Source of the DNA: Spirochaetes bacterium RIFOXYC1_FULL_54_7
Lineage (GTDB): Bacteria > Spirochaetota > Spirochaetia > Treponematales > UBA12059
Assembly (NCBI GenBank): GCA_001830645.1
Contig: MIBM01000281.1
Span: 1,071 to 6,115 of the forward strand
Length of the DNA: 5,045 nucleotides
Reading direction: 5' to 3'
The notes beneath the pieces are model-generated. The model saw only the letters and a list, made by a program, of their open reading frames with translations. It made no database searches and had not been told where the DNA came from. A program made the translations under genes and the position numbers. This document shows, one piece after another, positions 1-5,045 of the stretch. Position 1 is the first letter of the stretch. Each line of letters opens with the position of its first letter.

Positions 1-851
1 ATCCCAATGAGGACAACAGTCCTGCGGCTATCATGATCATGGATCACTGGCGGATAGACATCCAGGCTGGTATGGTCATTGGTTTTCTGGTTCTGCTCCT
101 GGCTTTTGGAGGATGGACGGGATTCAAAAGTTTCGTGGCCTTTGTATTCACAGGCGTGGTAATCTGGAAAATACTCATACCCGCTTTCCTGGCTGGCCTA
201 CCGCCCGTTATGGCAAGTCTGGCAGTAGTAGGGTTGCTTAGTTTTTTCATCATTTTTCTTGTAGCAGGTTTTACCAGAACCGGCCTGGCCGCCTTCCTTG
301 GCAGCATGAGTGGTACCGCCATAAGTGCCATCATAGCTCTGGCTCTGGCCTGGCCGTATCGCCTGAACGGGGCAGTCCGGCCTTTTTCGGAGACCCTTCG
401 CTTCGGGGGATTCGAGTACCTGAACCTGACACAGATATTTCTGGCTGGTACTTTCCTTGCCTCATCCGGAGCCTTCATGGATCTTGCCATGGATGTAGCC
501 GCATCGGTTGATGAAATACATCAGAAAAGGCCTGGTCTTGGTTTTGTGGAACTGGTCAAATCCGGTTTCAATGTGGGGCGGAAGGTAATCGGTACCATGT
601 CCACCACCTTGTTACTGGCGTATACCGGTGGTTTTACCAGTCTCCTGATGGTGTTCATGGCCCAGGGTGTACCTGCGCTCAATACCTTCAATATGGTCTA
701 CGTTTCCAGTGAGGTCTTCCATACGATGATAGGTTCTGTAGGACTGGTGTTGATCGCACCATTGACGGCGATACTGGCTTCCTTGCTTGCAGTCTGGCCC
801 TGGACGAAAAAGCGGTATCAGTTGCTTGCTGATCAATCAGCCTTACCCTGA
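1..851 (+). CDS. YibE/F family membrane protein, 5'-truncated by the window edge
   Basis: This is a polytopic inner-membrane protein of the YibE/F family, whose biochemical role is not firmly established. The frame is open from base 3 to the TGA at 849-851. The in-frame codons before the ATG at 33 (reading PNEDNSPAAI) show that this ATG is probably internal. The family usually carries roughly another 100 residues upstream, so the true start should lie outside the window. Counting from the ATG at 33, hydrophobic segments fall near residues 11-27, 31-55, 58-79, 83-107, 132-155, 188-210 and 232-256. Family-like blocks are the SSGAFMDLAMDVAASVDE region (144-161), the GRKVIGTMSTTLLLAYTGG region (182-200) and GSVGLVLIAPLTAI (234-247). 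The protein ends in a short charged tail, KKRYQLLADQSALP. The gene converges on the LapA-like gene and overlaps its 3' end by 19 bp. The family call is confident; substrate and function are unknown. Confidence 0.85.
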   Translation, partial: PNEDNSPAAIMIMDHWRIDIQAGMVIGFLVLLLAFGGWTGFKSFVAFVFTGVVIWKILIPAFLAGLPPVMASLAVVGLLSFFIIFLVAGFTRTGLAAFLGSMSGTAISAIIALALAWPYRLNGAVRPFSETLRFGGFEYLNLTQIFLAGTFLASSGAFMDLAMDVAASVDEIHQKRPGLGFVELVKSGFNVGRKVIGTMSTTLLLAYTGGFTSLLMVFMAQGVPALNTFNMVYVSSEVFHTMIGSVGLVLIAPLTAILASLLAVWPWTKKRYQLLADQSALP

Positions 852-1180
852 TCATCTGCCGGTAACGGCGGCGCAGCCGAAATGGCTTGCTGGCTACCAT
901 CGTCCATGCTTGTCGTCGTAGATTCCGCTTTTTCCTTCTTGAGTTTTTTTACGGTCCGTCTGAGACCTGATGACTGGAAGCTGCGCTTGATGGATCCTGG
1001 CAGCATGACCAGGAGGCCTATCAAGACACCCAGGAAAAGGGTTATCAGCAGTATCAGCGACAGGGATCCCGAAAAAGACCAGGCGAACAGTACCACTGCT
1101 ACCTGGGCGCTGTTCTGCAGGGCAAAGACAACAGCGCCAACAGCTACAATCAGCGCGAAAATGAGATAGAAAATTGCCAT
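833..1180 (-). CDS. LapA/DUF1049 domain-containing small membrane protein
   Basis: This encodes a 115-residue inner-membrane protein resembling the LapA (YciS, DUF1049) family. In Escherichia coli, LapA works with LapB in controlling lipopolysaccharide assembly. Two membrane segments are visible, at about residues 3-20 and 38-60, joined by a short loop that holds the family-typical ALQN (20-23). A basic stretch follows (KRSFQSSGLRRTVKKLKKEK, 65-84), then a low-complexity Ser/Thr/Pro/Asp-rich cytoplasmic tail. The ATG at 1178-1180 is chosen because an AGGAG sits 7 nt upstream and the hydrophobic segment begins at once. The same frame stays open further upstream, but only as a shadow of the AEC gene. 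The start lies 125 bp after the AEC stop on the same strand, so it may be cotranscribed with AEC or have its own promoter. No lapB-like gene is in the window, so a role in lipopolysaccharide control is only an analogy. Confidence 0.85.
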   Translation of the reverse strand: MAIFYLIFALIVAVGAVVFALQNSAQVAVVLFAWSFSGSLSLILLITLFLGVLIGLLVMLPGSIKRSFQSSGLRRTVKKLKKEKAESTTTSMDDGSQQAISAAPPLPADDQGKAD

Positions 1181-1305
1181 CGGATGACTCCTCGCTTCCA
1201 GTGTGGGGCAAAGGAGGTCAGGCGTCAAGTTTGCCTCGATGGCAACTATTGCTGATATTGCGCTCGGCAGGATCAGGACTGTACTCCCGATTGGTATGCT
1301 ACTGC
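1181..1305. other. Intergenic gap between the AEC and LapA-like genes, with a weak hairpin
   Basis: This 125-bp gap holds no credible gene. Near its middle is a short inverted repeat, TTGCC (1231-1235) and GGCAA (1241-1245) around a 5-nt loop; it can be extended to about seven pairs with one bulge. No T-run follows on either strand, so it is not a convincing terminator. Beside it lie two copies of TATTG (1247-1251 and 1256-1260) separated by CTGA. I see no -35/-10 pair with good spacing, although the minus strand does contain a TTGACG upstream of the LapA-like gene. It could be an ordinary operon spacer or a weak promoter region. Confidence 0.4.
1188..1192 (-). promoter_or_regulatory. Ribosome binding site of the LapA-like gene
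   Basis: The minus strand reads AGGAG, within GCGAGGAGTC, followed by 7 nt and then ATG. This strong Shine-Dalgarno sequence fixes the start of the 115-residue protein and argues against the long upstream extension of the same frame. Confidence 0.75.
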
Positions 1306-2241
1306 CTATGCGGAACTTGCCAGCATGCCTATCCAGAAGGTCATGGTAAACATGGAAAACAGGGTGGTGGCGCTGACAATCTCCCCGGCCAGCTCGCTGT
1401 CCGCGCCGAGTGCCTCGGCCATCACAAAACTGGTGACAGCCGTGGGGCAGGCTGCAAAAATCACCATGGCGACCAGGGTGTCGCCGGTAATGGAAAACGC
1501 CAATGCCGCCAGCCAGACAAGGGCAGGCAAGACCAGAAGCTTGATTACCGATGCTCCACTCCATAGCAACTTCCGGCTCATGAGGCTCTTGAGCTTCAGG
1601 GAGCCACCTATGCCGATGAGGGCCAGGGGTAGGGTCAGCCTGGATATATAATCCATGGAACTGACCACAACGCCGGGTAGGGTTATGTCCAGCAAGCCAA
1701 AGGGCAGTCCAAGAAGAATGGCCCAGATGAGGGGGTTTCTTATCACCTCACCCAGGACCTTTGCGGCAACGTTGCCTTCCTGGTGGCCCGAACTATGACT
1801 CAGAACGATGATGGCAAGAAGATTGAAGAGGGGCATCGTGGTGATCAGGAAGACCACGGCAATCTGGATCGCCGAGCTTCCGTAGCTGCTCTCTATGACC
1901 GCCAGTCCCAGTATGGTTACATTACCCCTGAAACCGCCCTGTACCATGCTCCCCTTGGTTGGTCCTGGCATCCGGTAGAAAAGAGCCCATGTAACAATGA
2001 AGACAAGGATGGTGATACCGGCAAGTACTGCCATTCCAAGATAGAGTTCTGCAGGAATGCCATCTACTTCGGATATTTCCTGGAACAGCATTACCGGCAG
2101 GACAAGACGGTATACCAGTACAGAAGAGGTGGAGATGAAAGACTCTCCAATGAAGTCCTTCTTCTTCAGTACCATTCCGACCAGGATGAGTGAGAATATG
2201 GGCACAATGGTTTCGGCGGCAAAAATCAGGGTATCCAGCAT
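1306..2241 (-). CDS. AEC (auxin efflux carrier) family transporter
   Basis: This 311-residue integral membrane protein belongs to the AEC family of secondary transporters, a length normal for bacterial members. Characterised relatives move small organic anions such as malate or malonate, but the substrate here cannot be read from sequence. About ten hydrophobic segments occur in two halves split by a hydrophilic stretch (SHSSGHQEGNVAAKVLGE, 148-165). Typical blocks are GGFRGNVTILGL (102-113), RNPLIWAILLG (168-178), PLALIGIGGSL (205-215), and the C-terminal ACPTAVTSFVMAEALGAD (264-281) leading to the ATTLFSMFT stretch (291-299). The chosen ATG (2239-2241) begins MLDTLIFAAE, as family members do. 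The frame is open to an ATG at 2307, but those 22 extra codons run through the upstream hairpin and look unlike a membrane-protein N-terminus. A TTG directly upstream (2242-2244) is an alternative start. The gene lies downstream of the RND/PII-like operon but is separated from it by a likely terminator. Confidence 0.9.
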   Translation of the reverse strand: MLDTLIFAAETIVPIFSLILVGMVLKKKDFIGESFISTSSVLVYRLVLPVMLFQEISEVDGIPAELYLGMAVLAGITILVFIVTWALFYRMPGPTKGSMVQGGFRGNVTILGLAVIESSYGSSAIQIAVVFLITTMPLFNLLAIIVLSHSSGHQEGNVAAKVLGEVIRNPLIWAILLGLPFGLLDITLPGVVVSSMDYISRLTLPLALIGIGGSLKLKSLMSRKLLWSGASVIKLLVLPALVWLAALAFSITGDTLVAMVIFAACPTAVTSFVMAEALGADSELAGEIVSATTLFSMFTMTFWIGMLASSA

Positions 2242-2250
2242 CAAGTCACC

Positions 2251-2256
2251 ATCCTT
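2251..2256 (-). promoter_or_regulatory. Ribosome binding site of the AEC gene
   Basis: The minus strand reads AAGGAT, 9 nt before the ATG at 2241 and 6 nt before the adjacent in-frame TTG at 2244. The spacing allows either start, and the two proteins differ by one residue. It supports rejecting the longer start at 2307. Confidence 0.55.
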
Positions 2257-2296
2257 GTAAAATGATAAAGACAGCCCGCACCATACAGGCTGTCTT
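2257..2296 (-). terminator. Probable Rho-independent terminator of the RND/PII-like operon
   Basis: A perfect 9-bp inverted repeat, AAGACAGCC (2268-2276) and GGCTGTCTT (2288-2296), encloses an 11-nt loop. On the minus strand the stem runs straight into a T-rich stretch, CTTTATCATTTT, interrupted by A and C. It begins about 30 nt beyond the stop of the PII-like gene, where an operon terminator is expected. On the plus strand the stem is followed by CCCGG and no T-run, so it acts, if at all, on the minus strand. The 11-nt loop and broken T-run suggest less than complete termination. Confidence 0.7.
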
Positions 2297-2325
2297 CCCG
2301 GTATCATCCGTAGAGGCGTGGTAGC

Positions 2326-2598
2326 CTACATGGTGAATACCTTTATACCCTCATTCTTGAACTTCGTCTTTATCTCCGCAACTGTTTCTTCTATCCGGAC
2401 AGCTTCTGCCTCGTCACAGTATACCAGCAGGACGAAATTCTCCTCGGGCCAGACCGCATCGCCCATCTTGGGATCCGAGCGGCCGGAGCCGTGCACAACC
2501 GGGATCTTGGTGTATGCCTTGACAATGCCTGCGCCGGCGAAGGCCTCCATGAGGTCTTCCTCCACCGAGAGGTTGGCAATTATTTCCACACGTTTCAT
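2326..2598 (-). CDS. Small PII-like (GlnB-superfamily) protein coupled to the RND pump
   Basis: This 90-residue, apparently soluble protein resembles small PII-like proteins, which have a ferredoxin-like fold and usually form trimers that bind small ligands. The order fits: strand MKRVEIIAN (1-9), helix SVEEDLMEAFAGAGI (11-25), strand AYTKIPVVHG (28-37), a shortened loop in place of the classical T-loop (SGRSDPKMGDAVWPEEN, 38-54), strand FVLLVYC (55-61), helix EAEAVRIEETVAEIKTKF (63-80) and final strand EGIKVF (83-88). It lacks the YRGAEY uridylylation motif of GlnB/GlnK and is about 20 residues shorter, so it is not a nitrogen-regulation PII. Its ATG overlaps the stop of the RND gene as ATGA, and an AGGAG lies 7 nt upstream, so translation is probably coupled. 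PII-like groups beside RND efflux genes are known, particularly with heavy-metal pumps. Pump regulation or ligand sensing is inference; the ligand is unknown. His36 and Cys61 are possible ligand residues. Confidence 0.8.
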   Translation of the reverse strand: MKRVEIIANLSVEEDLMEAFAGAGIVKAYTKIPVVHGSGRSDPKMGDAVWPEENFVLLVYCDEAEAVRIEETVAEIKTKFKNEGIKVFTM

Positions 2599-5045
2599 AG
2601 TGATGCTCCTGTGTCGGTAGGTTCTTGACCAGCTGGCTCTGGATCGATTCCTGTAACAGGTTTCGATGTTCCGGTGGCCAGCATGGCCTTGACCTGTTTG
2701 CGGGTATAACCGGCGGCCAGGCGGTCACGGCGGGCGTCGGCCCTGGCTCTGCGCTCGTCTGCCCGGCGGTTTAAGATGGCGTAGATGACCGGCATAAGGA
2801 ACAAGGTCATCAAGGTGCCGAAGGACAGGCCACCCAGGACGGACTTGCCTATGGGCGCCACGAGTTCCGAGCCTTCGCCGGGGAAGAAAGCCATGGGCAC
2901 AAGGGCCAGTACGGTGGTCAGGGTGGTCATCAGGATGGGACGCAGGCGGTTGCCGGCGGCTTCGATGCAGGCCTCGTTCAGGCTGAGCCCCCGTCTGCGC
3001 AGCAGGTTGGTATAGTCCACCAGCACGATGCCGTTGTTCACAATGACGCCGACCAGCACGATGAGGCCTACGGCGGTAAGTATGTTGAAGGGCTCACCGG
3101 TGATGAAATAGATCCACACCACGCCCACGAAGGACAGCGGTACGGTGAACAGGATTATGAAGGGATCCAGGAAGGATTCGAACTGGCTGGCCATGATGCC
3201 GAAGACCAGGAAGACAGCCACCAGCATGATCATGGCGAATTTGGTGCCGTAGTCCAGGAACTCCTGGTAGTCACCGGCGTACTCGATTACCACGTCATCC
3301 TCGGCCGGTATCTCGGTGGCTATCAAGGCGCGGATTTTTGTTTCCACACGGTCGATCGGTGTGCCGGAGGTAATGCCCGCGGTCACATGTACAACGCGGC
3401 TCTGGTTTTCCCGCTTGATGTCTATGGGGCCGGTGGTCTTCTCGTAACTGGCAAAGCTGGACAGAGGTATGCGCTGGCCCATGGGATTGTTGACGAATAT
3501 ACGATCCAGGGCAGGCAGTTCGCTGCGGTCCTGCTCGGAAAGGATCACCAGGACATCGTATTCCATACCGCCGCTTCGGTACTTGGTTGCGGCTATGCCG
3601 TCTACCGCCGCCTTTATCTCCTGGCCGACGGTGTACACGTTCAGGCCAAGGGAGTACAGCCGTTCGCGGTCCACCCTCAGTTCTATCTGCGGCAGGCCGT
3701 CCTTCAGGTCCACCGCCGGCTCGGTGGCCTCCGGTACTTTCTTGCGTATCAGCTCGGCTATGCGCTCGGCCAGAGCCTTGCCCTTGGCAAGGTCTTCGGT
3801 CTTTATCAGGATGTCCACGGGGCTGCCGCCCATGCCACCACCTCCGGGTCCGCCGTTGCCACTGCTGAAAGAGAAGACAACCCCCGGGAAGCTGTTGAAG
3901 TAGCCCCGGAGTATGGTCGTGATCTCGTCGGAGGTCTGGGTGCGGTCCTCGAAGTCAGGCAGGGTAATCTGCAGGGTACCGCGGTGGCCGCTGGTGCCGC
4001 CGCCGAGGCCGAAGAAACTGCGTTGCCCGGCGTTGACCACCAGTCGCTTGTAACTTTCGACCTCCCGCTCCACGATGCTCTCCAGCTGTCTGAGTACGGA
4101 CTCCGTTTCCTGAAGGGGGCTGCCGATCGGCAGTTCGGCGGAGATGCTTACCGAGTCACCAGCCTGGGCAGGCATGAAGACAAAACCGATATGCGGCACC
4201 AGGAACATGCTGCCACCGACCACCGAGACTATCACCAGGATGGTGATTATCTTGTGCTTGAGAACCCTGCGGACACCGTTGCGGTATGCATTGTCCAGAC
4301 CGGTGAAGCCCTTCTCGAAGAATGCATCCAGCCTTGCTATGGGACCATGAAGGGGCTTCTGCCTGCGTGTGGTAACCGGCAGATAATGGCTTGCAAGTAC
4401 TGGTATGAGCAACATGGCCACCGCCAAGGAAGTTATCAGGGATATGACAACGGTGAAAGCCAGCCCGGCAAAGAGCTCTCCTATCAACTCCAGCTGGCCC
4501 TGGAACATGACCAGTGGTGCAAAGACACAGATGGTTGTCAGGGTCGATGCTACGATGGCGTTGATCATTTCCTGGCTGCCAAGGATGGCTGCGGCGGTGA
4601 GCTTGGTGCCCTTTTCCCGGTAACGGTAGATGTTCTCCAGGATAACGATGGAGTTGTCCACCAGCATGCCCACACCAAGGGCCAAGCCTGCCAGGGTCAT
4701 GACGTTCAGGGTCAGGCCCCAGAAGTACATGAGCATCAGCGTGAACAGAAGCGAGATGGGAATGGTAATGCCGATGATCAGGGTCGGCTTGGCTGAACGC
4801 AGGAAGAGGAACAGCACGATCACCGCCAGGAGGGCGCCGGTGATGGCACTGGAACTGACCTGGTTTATCGAGTTCTGGATTATGTCGGTGGTATTGAAGA
4901 TCTCGGTGATCGAGATGCCCTGGGGGACCTCCAGGGCTATCCGCTCGAGCCGGGCGCGCAGGGCGGTGGCCGTCTGTACCGAATTCTTGCCGCTTTGTTT
5001 CTGTACGGTGATCTGTACCGCCGGGGTGCCGTTTACAAAGACCAG
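2595..5045 (-). CDS. RND efflux permease (HAE/AcrB-like), 5'-truncated by the window edge
   Basis: This is the inner-membrane proton-driven permease of a tripartite efflux pump. About 816 residues are visible. The frame is open to base 5045, and the region before the GTG at 4823 reads as typical RND sequence (VQKQSGKNSVQTATALRARL, then PQGISITEIFNTTDIIQNSI), so that GTG is internal. Aligned on AcrB, about 275-280 residues are missing. Counting from the codon at 4823, TM2-TM6 span about 1-145. TM4 carries GMLVDNSIVILENIYR, with Asp56 matching AcrB Asp407 and Asn at the Asp408 position. TM7 is near 192-210, then the second periplasmic domain with glycine-rich loops (271-276, 321-333), and TM8-TM12 lie at 528-684. 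TM10 has GVIVNNGIVLVDYTN, with Asn at the AcrB Lys940 position. A charged tail of about 58 residues follows. Motifs fit multidrug-type pumps better than CusA/CzcA metal pumps; the substrate is unknown. Adaptor and outer-membrane genes are not visible. Confidence 0.93.
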   Translation of the reverse strand: MVFVNGTPAVQITVQKQSGKNSVQTATALRARLERIALEVPQGISITEIFNTTDIIQNSINQVSSSAITGALLAVIVLFLFLRSAKPTLIIGITIPISLLFTLMLMYFWGLTLNVMTLAGLALGVGMLVDNSIVILENIYRYREKGTKLTAAAILGSQEMINAIVASTLTTICVFAPLVMFQGQLELIGELFAGLAFTVVISLITSLAVAMLLIPVLASHYLPVTTRRQKPLHGPIARLDAFFEKGFTGLDNAYRNGVRRVLKHKIITILVIVSVVGGSMFLVPHIGFVFMPAQAGDSVSISAELPIGSPLQETESVLRQLESIVEREVESYKRLVVNAGQRSFFGLGGGTSGHRGTLQITLPDFEDRTQTSDEITTILRGYFNSFPGVVFSFSSGNGGPGGGGMGGSPVDILIKTEDLAKGKALAERIAELIRKKVPEATEPAVDLKDGLPQIELRVDRERLYSLGLNVYTVGQEIKAAVDGIAATKYRSGGMEYDVLVILSEQDRSELPALDRIFVNNPMGQRIPLSSFASYEKTTGPIDIKRENQSRVVHVTAGITSGTPIDRVETKIRALIATEIPAEDDVVIEYAGDYQEFLDYGTKFAMIMLVAVFLVFGIMASQFESFLDPFIILFTVPLSFVGVVWIYFITGEPFNILTAVGLIVLVGVIVNNGIVLVDYTNLLRRRGLSLNEACIEAAGNRLRPILMTTLTTVLALVPMAFFPGEGSELVAPIGKSVLGGLSFGTLMTLFLMPVIYAILNRRADERRARADARRDRLAAGYTRKQVKAMLATGTSKPVTGIDPEPAGQEPTDTGASL
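2606..2610 (-). promoter_or_regulatory. Ribosome binding site of the PII-like gene, inside the RND gene
   Basis: The minus strand reads AGGAG (within ACAGGAGCATC), 7 nt before the ATG at 2598. It lies within the last codons of the RND gene. With the ATGA overlap, it supports both the start choice and efficient re-initiation after the permease is translated. Confidence 0.75.

Noticed and set aside
33..35. ATG at 33 as the true start of the YibE/F protein
   Set aside because: The frame is open to the window edge with plausible coding sequence, no good ribosome binding site precedes it, and the family normally has about 100 more residues.
44..490. 148-codon minus-strand frame opposite YibE/F
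   Set aside because: It is a shadow of the membrane protein, with Arg/Lys/Pro-rich composition and no recognisable domain.
828..841. GCTGAT-CA-ATCAGC inverted repeat as a terminator of the LapA-like gene
   Set aside because: The stem is only about 5-6 bp, and the nearest minus-strand T-run is more than 15 nt downstream, so it does not fit a Rho-independent terminator.
1181..1564. N-terminal extension of the LapA-like frame to 243 residues
   Set aside because: The extra part lies over the AEC gene in another frame, has Cys/His/Arg-rich shadow composition, and a strong ribosome binding site fixes the start at 1180.
1783..2193. 136-codon plus-strand frame opposite the AEC gene
   Set aside because: Antisense shadow of a well-supported transporter gene, with no domain or start signal.
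2241..2254. Three-codon mini-frame ATG GTG ACT TGA overlapping the AEC start
   Set aside because: It has no separate ribosome binding site, and such a short frame is expected by chance.
2242..2307. 22-residue longer start for the AEC protein
   Set aside because: The extension runs through the terminator hairpin, and the MLDTLIF start with AAGGAT upstream fits the family.
3387..4796. 469-codon open frame on the plus strand opposite the RND gene
   Set aside because: It is antisense to a clearly real RND permease, is rich in His, Gln, Gly and Tyr as expected of a shadow frame, and shows no family resemblance or good ribosome binding site.

Overview
This 5,045-base window looks like an ordinary chromosomal stretch from a Gram-negative bacterium. 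The evidence is a tripartite-type RND efflux pump, which works with an outer-membrane channel. Base composition looks mid-range, with no obvious foreign islands, insertion sequences, CRISPR arrays, tRNA or rRNA genes. The pairing of a multidrug-type RND permease with a small downstream PII-like protein recalls operons I associate with spirochaetes and some Bacteroidota. I therefore lean weakly towards a free-living spirochaete, but one window cannot settle this.

Layout from left to right. (1) On the plus strand, from the left edge to 851, is the C-terminal part of a YibE/F-family membrane protein. (2) Its 3' end overlaps by 19 bp the 3' end of a convergent minus-strand gene (833-1180) for a small LapA/DUF1049-type inner-membrane protein. 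(3) A 125-bp gap follows, holding a weak hairpin and no gene. (4) Next, on the minus strand, is a complete AEC (auxin efflux carrier) family transporter (1306-2241). (5) A short gap (2242-2325) carries a perfect 9-bp stem followed on the minus strand by a T-rich run. It fits a Rho-independent terminator for the operon to its right. (6) That operon, read right to left, holds a large RND permease (right edge to 2595) and a 90-residue PII-like protein (2326-2598). The permease stop and the PII-like start overlap as ATGA.

The RND permease runs off the right edge. About 816 of its residues are visible and roughly 275-280 N-terminal residues are missing, judged by alignment with AcrB landmarks. Its periplasmic adaptor and outer-membrane channel genes, if present, should lie beyond the right edge. 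The permease has an unusually long charged cytoplasmic tail, and the next gene encodes a likely soluble signalling protein that is translationally coupled to it. The most interesting hypothesis here is that the PII-like protein senses a ligand and controls the pump, perhaps through that tail. The AEC, LapA-like and YibE/F genes are all membrane proteins but show no clear functional link to the pump or to one another.

No gene-free stretch exceeds 300 bases; the longest is 125 bp. I found no clear sigma-70-type promoter in either gap.
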